Assembly: GCF_900453205.1 (NCBI RefSeq)
Contig: NZ_UGQU01000003.1
Coordinates: 496,001 to 560,000, forward strand
DNA length: 64,000 nucleotides
Source of the DNA: Moraxella lacunata
Lineage (GTDB): Bacteria > Pseudomonadota > Gammaproteobacteria > Pseudomonadales > Moraxellaceae
Direction of reading: 5' to 3'
Part shown: positions 44,001-52,700 of the stretch, in pieces
Numbering within the stretch: the stretch's first letter is position 1
How the letters are laid out: each line of letters opens with the position of its first letter
The notes under the pieces: generated by a model
Seen by the model: the letters and a program-made list of their open reading frames with translations, nothing else
The model's database searches: none
Told to the model about the DNA's origin: nothing
Made by a program: the position numbers and the translations under genes

Positions 44001-44836
44001 ATGAGATGGCAAAAGCAAGTGCAAAAGCAGGCTCTGCCATTAAAAGTAACAATAGTGATATCAAAATACAAAGTGTGGGCTTATCGGGGCTTGGTATAGA
44101 AGCAGAAAAATTAACAAAAATCTTTGAAAATTACAGATTGCGAGGAGGGGGATGGGCAGGCTACATAAGAGCTTTTGGTCGGATGTTGTATGACCAAAAG
44201 AAATCCCGTGAGAGTATGCTGGCACTCAGACAAGAGCTGTCTGAGATGGATGAGGTCTTATCGAGTAGTACAGTTAACGCTAATGACTTGGCAAAAGCAC
44301 AAGCACTGCTACACAAAGCGTCTGAGTTTAGTATTGCTGGCATTAAAGCCATGGATAAATCCACGTTAAACAACCTAAGTGGGCAAATCAAACGAATACA
44401 AAATCAATGGGACGGTCTGACCGCCACCGCCAAAACCACCATGCAAGGCCTAGATGCCGAGCTTGCTAGCCTACAAGGGCGAGAGATGGACAGCCAGCGT
44501 ATCAAGCAAGCCCAAAAACTTGCCGATTTGCAGGCAAAAACGGCAGAAGCAGTGGCGCGGGGTAACAGCGATGAGATTGCTCATTATTCAAAAGCCCTAT
44601 CTTTGCAACGACAAATCAATGATGAGCAAAACCGCCAAGCCACCGCCAAATCCACCGAGCAAAGCATTAAAGCATGGCAAGAGAGTAGTAGCAACAGTAC
44701 TGGCAATCTTACCGCCCAAGATGTCGCAAACGGTTGGAATGCTCGCCTTGAAGCGGTCAGAGAACAAGCAAAAATCGAGGCAAAGCAAGAATTTGCCAAA
44801 GAACTCATGGACGCATCGAAACGACAGGCTTATTAA
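41051..44836 (+). CDS. Tail tape measure protein
   Basis: A protein of 1261 residues, the longest gene here; its length sets tail length. The N-terminal coiled coils lead to a TP901-type block (AAMEFETAMAGVKKVVDGTPEQMSRLSKEIKDLS, GMTATEVAQIATMGGQLGVP), followed by a hydrophobic stretch (AITQLVTLMGGAVVAVKALNSVIALTGSLGG) and long Ala/Gln/Lys-rich helices. No frameshift. No tail-assembly chaperone gene precedes it; that slot is occupied by the regulatory island and hicAB. Confidence 0.93.
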   Translation: MKSLDTALTIHAGVKGINELKRLSDEIKATGTATDSLDKATNELQKSWKGLSADEQTKKVKALGDEFKRLKSISDAKISLGIDEDNKAKKQLEEVHKAYERLKLSGKLTGSELARANELHTKKVKELEEQLGKTTLTASEMVGELGKIAGSAGSMAVVTKAAMEFETAMAGVKKVVDGTPEQMSRLSKEIKDLSVELGMTATEVAQIATMGGQLGVPIDKLGEFTTMAGQMSVAFSMSADEAGNAAAKLANVFNMPIEQVGELGDVINTLGNNMAAKEREIVDAMLRVGGTARQFGLAKEEVAGLTAAMIALGKPPEVASAAINALLTKLQTAQNQGAGFADGLQMIGTSADEMADNIAKNPQQALSGFLEKLGQLDDRQRSMVSVKLFGAEYADDINLLVGSLGTYNQALGLATDKTATAGAMQKEFQAQMDTAAKKVTQAKAELMALAINIGQHLLPIISTTAEAVGDMAGTLADIAHEYPAITQLVTLMGGAVVAVKALNSVIALTGSLGGKSALQITTGFLGAKSAIDATAVSADKLNTNLKVTTDNTRTLAGDFINLGKHMTSLNGLFAASASWAVGTSIGEWAYESSELVRVLGDRLASVPAAIHSIATTGSLDQFLQNFEMGTSHANSLAQATDNAKTATDSLTQSQDNATNTALAQSQANTELINSLAIAKAELEQLEIQLANMGMAGQKNTQDYKDLQTQIEATKTTIKNLTDEAQNQGLGEAIKSDLEKASGAFDALGLDMDEFATGIDGKTKSALQGFSTVMSLAGDDVNKMAMAYNAVKAQVGDNAKAQTELNGRLLEAVNGNKELAQSVKDTATAQQNAKKSADEQARALDALGVSMSAINAGMSKSGKDMADNLKVGLSVIKDTAKGADELKVALTQALDTALASAKTKEDFKAIQTELQKAGLTASVSAEQMRQLHAGATGGAKGVQELNDKLKEQSETLSNNDKALTQSATATKKLGDAQKETAKSADEMAKASAKAGSAIKSNNSDIKIQSVGLSGLGIEAEKLTKIFENYRLRGGGWAGYIRAFGRMLYDQKKSRESMLALRQELSEMDEVLSSSTVNANDLAKAQALLHKASEFSIAGIKAMDKSTLNNLSGQIKRIQNQWDGLTATAKTTMQGLDAELASLQGREMDSQRIKQAQKLADLQAKTAEAVARGNSDEIAHYSKALSLQRQINDEQNRQATAKSTEQSIKAWQESSSNSTGNLTAQDVANGWNARLEAVREQAKIEAKQEFAKELMDASKRQAY

Positions 44837-44852
44837 TCCCCTGCCAGTCCCC

Positions 44853-44896
44853 CTGAACTCGTTCCCCTAATGCTTTGGGGCAGTCTTTGGCATAAT
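44853..44896 (+). promoter_or_regulatory. Candidate late promoter D, diverged
   Basis: CTGAAC (44853-44858) followed by a poorly conserved remainder, with CATAAT at 44891-44896, 38 bp from the start as in promoters A-C. Located upstream of the tail gene at 44917. Confidence 0.5.
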
Positions 44897-44916
44897 GACA
44901 AAAAAAAGGATAATGT

Positions 44917-45312
44917 ATGTGGCAACTCACCAACCAAACCGACACACTCACCCTGCACGCCCAATTTGTCTGGGCGGACGAATTTGACTGGCAAGCCCTT
45001 ACTCAGTCTGACCCTGTTTATACTTTGACAGGAGCGATGGACATACAACAAGGCACCAAAAAGGCGGGCAGACCCATCACGCTGAATGGCGATGACACCC
45101 GCACCACACGGGCGGATTTGGCAAAACTGCAAGCATGGGCGGACATACCAGAGCTTACGATGACCCTAACCCACCCCAAAGGTAAGAAATATCAAGTCAT
45201 CTTTGCCAGACCAAATATTACCAATATCAATTTTATCAAGCAATATAAGCCCGAAGATGAAGAAGATGACGATAAATGCACGCTGAATCTGCATTTTTTA
45301 ACCATCGCATAA
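44917..45312 (+). CDS. Tail protein, unknown function
   Basis: A protein of 131 residues beginning MWQLTNQTDTLTLHAQFVWADEFDW, beta-rich, with an acidic C-terminal patch (YKPEDEEDDDKC). The position directly after the tape measure is that of a distal tail protein in B3-like phages. No motif recognised. Confidence 0.6.
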   Translation: MWQLTNQTDTLTLHAQFVWADEFDWQALTQSDPVYTLTGAMDIQQGTKKAGRPITLNGDDTRTTRADLAKLQAWADIPELTMTLTHPKGKKYQVIFARPNITNINFIKQYKPEDEEDDDKCTLNLHFLTIA

Positions 45313-45319
45313 ACACTCT

Positions 45320-45346
45320 TTAATCATCTATTAAATCCAATTTAAA
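45320..45346. repeat. Phased TTAA boxes between tail genes
   Basis: TTAA starts at 45320, 45331 and 45342, exactly 11 bp apart. Confidence 0.85.
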
Positions 45347-45356
45347 AGACGATAAC

Positions 45357-48300
45357 ATGACAAAACGCACCAAACTCAACAAATCCGACCTAAAAATTTA
45401 CCCCTCTGAACGCCTAACTGACAACGATGACGGCGGTGGACTGGCACTGGGTACACCGCTCACGGGGGCGGACAATGAACTCTTTGACCCTATCTCGTCC
45501 ATACAACGCATTAACGGCGGTATGATGACACGACTGGTCTATGCAGGGGTACAACGTGCCGATGACGAGCCACTTTTGGGGGCGTTTACCGCCATCACCA
45601 AACCGCCCAAAGACCCTAGTGTGTCTTACCTACTCACACGAGCAAACAAATTTGGCGAAGTGCGAGGCGAGATTATCAAATCTATCGAAGCGTATAGTGT
45701 CGCCACGATAGAATCCCGCATGACCCTGCTCTCTACTCAGTCCAAGAATAGCCGTATTGTGCAGGCTTATCAAACGGTAGGTGAGCCATTGCCTTTGGTG
45801 GGCGATGTCTATTGCCTAAGACAAGACAAAAGGGGCTATGAGACTGCCGAGCAGTACATCAAGGTCATCAGCGTATCAAGCGAGGAACGCACCTTTTATG
45901 CGGGCGAAAAATCGTTTAACAAAACCGTCATTAAAATGGAGATTAGCCAGCCCTTAGAACACAGCTTTGTGGGTGTGGAATATCCTGTGCAGGGCCATAC
46001 TGATGCCCCTTGTAAAATCCGTGAAACTCATGTGGCGGACGCAGGGCAATACTATGGCATTAAACCGCTTGCCAAAGCCATCAAGGCGGGCATGATGAGC
46101 GTGCAAGTGCCATCACTCATGGAGAAACTGGTGCCAACGACCCAAAGTGAGACCTTGCTTACCGATTTGACCGCCAGCGGTCTGACCACCGCACTCTTTG
46201 ACGGGGCAAAGGAGAGTATCACACTGACCATTAACAGCACCCAAAACAGTCTATATACAGGCTCGGCTATCTTGCCAAACTCTCTTATCATCAGCACAAA
46301 TGGCGATAACATCACCGACGCAGACGGCACGCTTACCCAAAACGGACAAGCGGTGGGAGCGGTGGATTATGCCAGTGGATTGGCAACCTTTAACAGTACC
46401 TATGTACGCACGGCAACATTTACCCCTGCCAGCAGTGCTGATGTGGTCTCGGACACCGCTAAAATTATCGTGAGTGAGAATAACCGCTCACAAAACTATA
46501 TTGTTAATCTGCCAAACCCAAGCAACGTATCAGTACAATACCGCTCACAGGGTAAATGGTATAGGCTCACCCAAGGCTCACAAACGCACGGCTCTATCAA
46601 CCTAAACCCCCAAACAGGCACGCTCTCCATCACGTGTAGCGAACTGCCCGACATCGGCTCGGCAATTGTCATCTATTGGGGGTCATCTGCGACATTTATC
46701 AAGCGAGCCGACCTTGTGCCGAGCGTTAAAAGTGTCATCAGACTGCCCACCACGCCCGACCCATCGTCCATCACGTTATCGTGGAGCGGTGGTAGCGCCA
46801 CGGTCAATGCCCAAGGGGTCATCAGTGGTGATGTGACGGGGCGTTATATTGACGGTGTACTGACTTTGGACAGTGCCATCAAGGGTGTCACTGTCGGCTA
46901 TAACACGGGCGATAAAATCACCCAAAATCACCCAACCCCTGCCCGAGACTTGCAGGGCAATGTCAGTATTGACATTGGCGATTTTGTCGCAGGGACGTTG
47001 CAACTGACATACCCACTGACAGTGGAGGGCTATGATGAGATTGCCCTAGGGGCAGTGATTAGCACCAGTGGGCGTAAAGGGCGTAACACTACCCAATCAG
47101 GTGACGGCTCGCATGGCACTTATGGGGCGGGGACGGTCTTTATCACGCTGACCGATGATGGTAAGGGCAATCTGATAGACAGCCACGGCAAAACCGTCGG
47201 CACGGTCAAAAATGGCAAAGCGTTGTTTAACCCTGATGCCACGGTCTCTATCCCTAAAGCTAATTACACCAAAGATAAAATTGGCGAAAAAGTGTACTCG
47301 CAAACAGCGACAGAGCTAACCTGGAATAATATTACCTATGCCACAAAGACGTATCAAGACATCTACCGTACGAGCTTTGCAGGCTTTGACTATGTGCCAG
47401 CAGGGGCAACGCTTGCCTCTAATGCCGTCATCACAGCCAGCTATTATGACACACACCCTGCTACCGCAAAGTCTGAGCCTTTGGCGGTTAGCACATCTAT
47501 TAAGTTTGTCATCAATACAGGTGAGCTGATTACACCCAACTCGGTGCGATTTACCATGAACGGTAAGAGCTACTTTGACAAAGACGGCTCTATTTATACC
47601 AATCTTAACACCGCCACAGGGCAGGCGGACAAAGTGGGGAGCATTGATTATAGCACAGGCGAGCTGATACTCTCCGACCCCATTGGGGCGGTGTCGGTAC
47701 AGTCTTTGACCACGAGCGTCAATGCAAATCGTACTGATTCTATCAGTTTTATCACGCCCTCTGCCCCCATTCGTCCCTCATCGCTGACCATCTCGGCAAC
47801 CACCCTAGATGGCAAAAAAATCACTGCCACTGCCAACGCAAAGGGTGAATTTGAGGGCGAGTACATCTCTGGTCTTGTCGATGTGGAGTATGGCTTGGCA
47901 AGTGTTAAGTTTGGTAAATGGGTGGCGGTGGCAGGCAATGAGGGTGAGGGTTGGTACAATGCCGATGCGGTGGTAGATGGACAAATTTTTAAGCCCACTC
48001 ATGTGTTTAGCTCGTCCATCACATACAGTGCAGTCGCTTATTCTTATCTGCCTGTCGATAGCACGACCATCCGTATCGACACCGTCCGCTTGCCACAGGA
48101 CGGGCGAGTGCCGATATTTAGACGAGGTGATACTATCCTTATCACTAATAGTCTAAAACAAGAACTCGGCTCGGCTCACAAGGCAGGTCAAACCATACAG
48201 CTTGACCGCACCGACCTAGACCGCTTGTGTATCACGGATAATAACGGCAAGGCGGTCAATGCCGAGCTGTGGGATTATGATTTGGAGGCGGGCTCTATCA

Positions 48301-48938
48301 CATGGACAAGCCCCTTAGATTTATCCGCTTATGCTTTGCCCCTACACGCCACATGTACATGGGAGGAGAAAAACCGCATTCAAGGCGTGGACATTGACGG
48401 CACGCTGACCCTCATCTTTCCGACCAAACGGGATTACCCATTGGAGGGGACTTATGTGGCAAGTGTCTTGATTGGTGGAAATCTACAAGTGCGAGCCTCT
48501 GTGCCGTTTACCCAACGCAACTGGACGAACGTGTGGCAAGACACACGCATTGGCGATGAGCCACTTAACCGCTTAAATGTCAAAGATTACCCTATTATCT
48601 TGACCGATGATGGGGCGATTGAGGAAAAATGGCTCATCAAGTTTACCAGTAGCTCACAGTTTGAGCTATACGGGCAAACGCTCGGCTTTGTGCTAAAAAC
48701 CGACACTTTGCAAGACTTAGCTCCGATTAACCCAGCGACCAAAAAGCCGTATTTTACCATACCTCGTGAAGCCTTTGGCACGGACACCCCGTGGAGCGTG
48801 CAAGAGGTGGTGCGGTTTAACACTTGGGGGACACTGTTGCCTGTGTGGGTCATCTGTGCCGTGCAACCGTCAGCAGACAACCCCAAAGGCTCGGATGGTT
48901 ACACGCAAGTACTCTTTGGCGATACGATTGAAAATTAG
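45357..48938 (+). CDS. Large tail-tip protein
   Basis: A protein of 1193 residues. The start (KLNKSDLKIYPSERLTDNDDGGG) and long beta-rich, Ser/Thr-rich body with repeated short modules (for example GSATVNAQGVISGDVTGRYIDG and KITATANAKGEFEGEYISG) resemble large tail proteins of D3112/B3-like phages. A baseplate-hub or fibre role is inferred from size and position. Intact. Confidence 0.7.
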   Translation: MTKRTKLNKSDLKIYPSERLTDNDDGGGLALGTPLTGADNELFDPISSIQRINGGMMTRLVYAGVQRADDEPLLGAFTAITKPPKDPSVSYLLTRANKFGEVRGEIIKSIEAYSVATIESRMTLLSTQSKNSRIVQAYQTVGEPLPLVGDVYCLRQDKRGYETAEQYIKVISVSSEERTFYAGEKSFNKTVIKMEISQPLEHSFVGVEYPVQGHTDAPCKIRETHVADAGQYYGIKPLAKAIKAGMMSVQVPSLMEKLVPTTQSETLLTDLTASGLTTALFDGAKESITLTINSTQNSLYTGSAILPNSLIISTNGDNITDADGTLTQNGQAVGAVDYASGLATFNSTYVRTATFTPASSADVVSDTAKIIVSENNRSQNYIVNLPNPSNVSVQYRSQGKWYRLTQGSQTHGSINLNPQTGTLSITCSELPDIGSAIVIYWGSSATFIKRADLVPSVKSVIRLPTTPDPSSITLSWSGGSATVNAQGVISGDVTGRYIDGVLTLDSAIKGVTVGYNTGDKITQNHPTPARDLQGNVSIDIGDFVAGTLQLTYPLTVEGYDEIALGAVISTSGRKGRNTTQSGDGSHGTYGAGTVFITLTDDGKGNLIDSHGKTVGTVKNGKALFNPDATVSIPKANYTKDKIGEKVYSQTATELTWNNITYATKTYQDIYRTSFAGFDYVPAGATLASNAVITASYYDTHPATAKSEPLAVSTSIKFVINTGELITPNSVRFTMNGKSYFDKDGSIYTNLNTATGQADKVGSIDYSTGELILSDPIGAVSVQSLTTSVNANRTDSISFITPSAPIRPSSLTISATTLDGKKITATANAKGEFEGEYISGLVDVEYGLASVKFGKWVAVAGNEGEGWYNADAVVDGQIFKPTHVFSSSITYSAVAYSYLPVDSTTIRIDTVRLPQDGRVPIFRRGDTILITNSLKQELGSAHKAGQTIQLDRTDLDRLCITDNNGKAVNAELWDYDLEAGSITWTSPLDLSAYALPLHATCTWEEKNRIQGVDIDGTLTLIFPTKRDYPLEGTYVASVLIGGNLQVRASVPFTQRNWTNVWQDTRIGDEPLNRLNVKDYPIILTDDGAIEEKWLIKFTSSSQFELYGQTLGFVLKTDTLQDLAPINPATKKPYFTIPREAFGTDTPWSVQEVVRFNTWGTLLPVWVICAVQPSADNPKGSDGYTQVLFGDTIEN

Positions 48939-48946
48939 GAGAACTA

Positions 48947-49777
48947 ATGGCTACTTTTTACACAAAAAAAGATAAAGATGCGCCGGCAGTTAGCACAGCA
49001 GTAGATGTGATTAACTTTATCAAAGCAGCGTTGGTTGTTGGCTACGGCGATAAACCAGCAGCTGGTTGGCGGCTATTATATGACAGCAATGCCGAACAAA
49101 ATCAAACAACAAGACGCATTATTATTCGTTCAGATTCTGCTGCAAGTGAGCAAAAAATTTATGAGTTTGCAATAAGCGGATCACAGCTAATGCTTAATGC
49201 TTATCACACTTACGATGAAACACAAAAAACCGCAGTTGGACTTTGGCATAGTATTGTCGTCAATTTAGCAGCAATCAACGGAGATAGGATGGAAGTGTGT
49301 GCTGATGAGAAATTCTGTTTATTTGGGCTCCATGGCATGTGGCAGGGTTTTGGTGATTATATCTCAGACAATACACAATATACACAAAGCATCTTGTTTG
49401 GCTCAAATATAAATTTTTTTGGTGCAGAGCGGCAATCTACATTGTCAAGTACAAATAATCCCAACAATATTTTAATTAAAGACGCAGATGGTAATACGTA
49501 TGTTTGCCGCTCATACTCACGAGAAGAGGCAGGTTATGGCTCACGCATCGGCTGGTCAAACGCTGTTATACATGCAAATGTACTAAGAGAGGGTAGTACG
49601 CCGAGGCTCTTAAAAACAGAATTGATGTTAAAAACAGATAGAGGTTATGCATTCGCTGGTTATATGCCGTTTCTATACTATGCTGATTACAACATCACAG
49701 ACTTTAAAAACGTTAAAAATATAAAAGTGATTGATGCAAACTGGTATCACAGTGGCGGGCTATATTTGGTATTATGA
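48947..49777 (+). CDS. Variable tail-tip protein, unknown function
   Basis: A protein of 276 residues. No motif recognised. FGLHGMWQGFGDYISDNTQYTQSILFGSN and a C-terminal aromatic stretch (YAFAGYMPFLYYADYNITDF) suggest a beta-structured surface protein. It is richer in A/T than the genes on either side, consistent with a module exchanged between phages. Overlaps the next gene by four bases. Confidence 0.6.
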   Translation: MATFYTKKDKDAPAVSTAVDVINFIKAALVVGYGDKPAAGWRLLYDSNAEQNQTTRRIIIRSDSAASEQKIYEFAISGSQLMLNAYHTYDETQKTAVGLWHSIVVNLAAINGDRMEVCADEKFCLFGLHGMWQGFGDYISDNTQYTQSILFGSNINFFGAERQSTLSSTNNPNNILIKDADGNTYVCRSYSREEAGYGSRIGWSNAVIHANVLREGSTPRLLKTELMLKTDRGYAFAGYMPFLYYADYNITDFKNVKNIKVIDANWYHSGGLYLVL

Positions 49778-50127
49778 TGATTGTTGATAATGAATTAAAG
49801 TTATATGTACACAGCGGTTATATCGCAGGTGCAGATGATGGTATTGTGACTGTAGGCGGAGTGCCTGCCTCGCGAGCAATTTATTTGTATGAAGTATCGG
49901 AGGGCATGTCGCTCATGAAATTGCTTGCAAGACAAGCAAGTTTAAAAAATGGTCGCTATCTTTTTAACAATCTTGACCCTCATAAAAAATATCTCATCAT
50001 GGCACGAGACTTACCACCCACCGATGGCGTAGAGCGGTATGAACCTGCCGTCTGGGATTATGTAACCCCCATGAGCGACAAAACCATCGATGAGCAAATG
50101 GAGTTGTGGCAGTCATGGCAGACCTAA
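49774..50127 (+). CDS. Tail-associated protein, unknown function
   Basis: A protein of 117 residues. LKLYVHSGYIAGADDGIVTVGGVPASRAIYLYE followed by YLFNNLDPHKKYLIMARDLPP suggests a fibronectin-like beta domain. It overlaps both neighbours. No specific family. Confidence 0.55.
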   Translation: MMIVDNELKLYVHSGYIAGADDGIVTVGGVPASRAIYLYEVSEGMSLMKLLARQASLKNGRYLFNNLDPHKKYLIMARDLPPTDGVERYEPAVWDYVTPMSDKTIDEQMELWQSWQT

Positions 50128-51929
50128 GCAGTGACAAATTGCCCTTGCCACTGACACGGCGGATAAGCAATAAACCGCCGTCCAACCGCTTGCCATTATC
50201 ACTTAATCGCAAATTAGGCACGCTTGATGTTGTCTTGCCACCGCCTACCGAGCCAGCCCCAGTCCCCAAAAGACAAAACCCTGTCATGGCGGAGTTTGAT
50301 AGCTTAACATCTGGCTCATGGACTGTGAATATGGGCAGACGAGTAGGCATGGCAAGTGATGAGGTGGCACGGGCGTATGGCGTGTTATATGGCGATGTGC
50401 AAATGATAGCCCATGGGCGTGATATGTCCACTCGGCACTTTGTCCATATCGCTCATGGGGCAGATAGTGCTATGGGTACCCCTTATCTGATTGGCAGTGT
50501 CTATCGGCACACATGGCAAGCTCTCATGGCACTTCACCACGCTCATCACATCAGCGTGGGCGATGGTGTGGGACTGTTTAGTTGCCATGCGGTTAAATAT
50601 GGGGCAAAGGGCTATTTACAAAGTTGTACGCAGGGCAATTTATCAGACGTACTGGGGCTATTTGGTGATAACACACACCAAGCGGGCAGTACGCTGATTG
50701 CCCACGACAGCATGCACACGATAACTCACAGCACCCCTGTACCTTGTCGTTATTACCTCATTCCTGAGCCAGAGCCTGACAAGCCCGTCTCGTATTGTAG
50801 TATCAGACCACCATCTGACCGCCTGCCACTGGCATTAAGACGCAGATGGGGGCAACACGCATCAGACGCTCTACCGCTTGCCATGGTGTGTTGGCATGAG
50901 ACGCCCCCTGCCAGCACCCCCAATCTTAGGAGTTATATCGTGCATAATACCATCACCGCCACTGTGGGCGGTATTAACGTCAATCCCTTGTCATTTGGCA
51001 TTAAGACCGACATGGATAGCTTTTGTTGGCAAGGACAAATTGAAATCCCCACCAAAGACTTTGCCAAAATCAAAGACAAGCTAGGCAGCCGTGGTAATGA
51101 GCCGATGATTAGCGTGGTCATTAATAACCACCGCTTTGTCATCATGGGCGAGGAGCTTAGCAAAAACCGCTCATTTGTCAATCACAGCTACACCCTATCA
51201 GGGCGGAGTGTTACCGCTCGCTTGTCAGCAGACTATGCCACCAACAAGCAAGGCGGATTAAATCAAGCCTTGTTTGCCAGTCAATTATGCCAACAAGCAT
51301 TGGCAAATACAGGTATGACGGCAACCCATCAAGCCCCTGATTGGCTGATTAAAGAAGGGGTGTATAGCACCGATAAGACGCCGATTGTGATACTCTCCGA
51401 TGTCGCTCATGCGTGTGGGGCGTTTGTATCAAGCCATGTTAGCGAGCCACAGCTTATCATCAAGCCACGTTATAAAGTCCCTGTTTGGGAACTGGCGACA
51501 GCAGAGCCTAATCTTATCTTGGGATTAGACCCCATTAAACATATCAGCGAGCAACAACGGGTAAACCCTGTTTATGATAATGTTTGGCTAAGTAGCATCA
51601 CACGCTTGGATAACGTCTATCGCAAACAGTCGGCACGCACAAAAGAAGCCCCAATACAATCCGATGAGCTATTTACCGACCAAATTGCCACCATTGCCAA
51701 AGGCGTGCAAATACTGTCAGAATCAGGCACGCACATGGACGTGACGGTAACAACACGCTGGGCGGATAAATACGGCTTGCCCCTTGCCACGCTAGGCGAT
51801 ATCTGGCAAATCAATGATGACGGCGGATATAAAGCAGTAGTAGTCAGCATAGAAGTGCAGGTCAAGATGGAAAATGAGGTGCCAACCATCTGGCAGGTGG
51901 TGGGGCTAGATAGGTATATGGGACATTAA
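50115..51929 (+). CDS. Tail protein, central hub-like
   Basis: A protein of 604 residues from ATG at 50115, overlapping the upstream gene by 13 bases. The N-terminal third holds repeated LPLSLNRK/LPLALRRRWG motifs. The C-terminal half (GGINVNPLSFGIKTDMDSFCWQGQIEIP ... WADKYGLPLATLGDIWQINDDGG) resembles hub proteins that bind the tail tube. Assignment is by position and general appearance. Confidence 0.6.
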   Translation: MADLSSDKLPLPLTRRISNKPPSNRLPLSLNRKLGTLDVVLPPPTEPAPVPKRQNPVMAEFDSLTSGSWTVNMGRRVGMASDEVARAYGVLYGDVQMIAHGRDMSTRHFVHIAHGADSAMGTPYLIGSVYRHTWQALMALHHAHHISVGDGVGLFSCHAVKYGAKGYLQSCTQGNLSDVLGLFGDNTHQAGSTLIAHDSMHTITHSTPVPCRYYLIPEPEPDKPVSYCSIRPPSDRLPLALRRRWGQHASDALPLAMVCWHETPPASTPNLRSYIVHNTITATVGGINVNPLSFGIKTDMDSFCWQGQIEIPTKDFAKIKDKLGSRGNEPMISVVINNHRFVIMGEELSKNRSFVNHSYTLSGRSVTARLSADYATNKQGGLNQALFASQLCQQALANTGMTATHQAPDWLIKEGVYSTDKTPIVILSDVAHACGAFVSSHVSEPQLIIKPRYKVPVWELATAEPNLILGLDPIKHISEQQRVNPVYDNVWLSSITRLDNVYRKQSARTKEAPIQSDELFTDQIATIAKGVQILSESGTHMDVTVTTRWADKYGLPLATLGDIWQINDDGGYKAVVVSIEVQVKMENEVPTIWQVVGLDRYMGH

Positions 51930-51986
51930 AACCCAATTATATTATACATTAATGCTCTAAAAAGTCAATAATTCAAAGGCAAAAAA

Positions 51987-52211
51987 ATGAATTTATATCA
52001 AACATTTAACAAGCTCTTTGCCACACCCAAAGGCGTGGCACAAATCACAGGCCAAAAGGGGCAAGGCGTAGTGGTCGGGCAGACGCTCGGTGGGGTGTTT
52101 GTGGTGCTAAGCGGACAAGCAGAGGTGGGCGATATGGTCTATTATGACCGACAGACCCATGAAATCACAGGGCAAGCTCCGCAGGGGGAGCGAGGGGAGT
52201 TTGGGGTGTAG
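51987..52211 (+). CDS. Small tail-end protein
   Basis: A protein of 74 residues, MNLYQTFNKLFATPKGVAQITGQKGQGVVVGQTLGGVFVVL and so on, a small beta-barrel-like sequence common at the end of tail operons in B3-like phages. It is the last gene before the right prophage end. Confidence 0.6.
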   Translation: MNLYQTFNKLFATPKGVAQITGQKGQGVVVGQTLGGVFVVLSGQAEVGDMVYYDRQTHEITGQAPQGERGEFGV

Positions 52212-52224
52212 GTTTGTTAGATTA

Positions 52225-52318
52225 ATATCTGCATACTGTGATAAAAATATCTGCATAATTGGGTTTTCTTTATGCAGATATTTTTGCGATTTTATGCAGA
52301 TATTTTTGCGATTTTACA
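52225..52318. other. Prophage right end: four candidate transposase sites
   Basis: ATATCTGCATA occurs at 52225-52235 and 52247-52257; its reverse complement TATGCAGATAT at 52271-52281 and 52293-52303. Each pair is 22 bp apart, and the outer pair lies within two identical 22-bp repeats (52271-52292, 52293-52314) that end about 4 bp from the tip, as Mu R2-R1 do. The tip reads inward TGTAAAATCGC. Confidence 0.8.
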
Positions 52319-52700
52319 AACCTTCTGCCCGACTTGCTTTTTTATCAAAGGTATAAACAGGCAAATTATCCAAACTGCGACTTTTGCACGCTATCAATAA
52401 ATCAGATAAATCAAAAGTATTATTTTGGGCGTATAGTAGGGTTTGTTGTAGATGATTGGCTTGTTCAAACGTTAAAAAAGGAAAATTTAATAAAGTTAAT
52501 AGCGAATGGATAATTTCATTTCTAGGAATTTTATAACTAAATGCCAATACCTAATTTACTTCCAAAACTACCAATAAAGAGATAAAACCTTGTTCATTAT
52601 CCGTATGTAATTTTTGAAATAACGCCACCACTTTTTGATATTGTACGGTATCATCTTTGGTTAAATAACGCACCAAAATATTAGTATCAAGGCTAATCAT
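52314..52700 (-). pseudogene. vapC: VapC-type PIN-domain toxin, nonsense mutated and truncated by the prophage
   Basis: The N-terminus MISLDTNILVRYLTKDD carries the first PIN acid. LLVVLEVN is followed by TAG at 52553-52551, where the family has Trp (a single-base change from TGG), then VLAFSYK and so on. DLSDLLIA and TFDKKA hold the last acids. The prophage replaces the last codons, giving EGL and a stop; the native end is at 16230-16218. Its start overlaps the vapB stop (ATGA). VapC toxins are ribonucleases. Confidence 0.85.
52318..52323. repeat. Target-site duplication, right copy (AAACCT)
   Basis: Matches 16231-16236. Confidence 0.75.

Larger units (their letters stand above)
16237..52318. 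mobile_element. Transposable Mu-like siphovirus prophage, about 36.1 kb, probably defective
   Basis: Boundaries come from the interrupted vapC gene. AAACCT is present at 16231-16236 and 52318-52323 as a 5-6 bp target duplication (the exact base is ambiguous by one). Ends carry CTGCATA-type repeats about 25-26 bases from each tip. Gene order is repressor, ner, muA, muB, gemA, mor, lysis, terminase, portal, MuF, protease/scaffold, capsid, tail. The long tape measure and the lack of a tail sheath point to a B3/D3112-type siphovirus. Frameshifts in ner, muA and protease/scaffold suggest it cannot replicate unaided. Confidence 0.93.

Noticed and set aside
52212-52313. mom-type DNA modification gene at the right end
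   Set aside because: No open frame of suitable length follows the last tail gene; only the transposase-site repeats are present.
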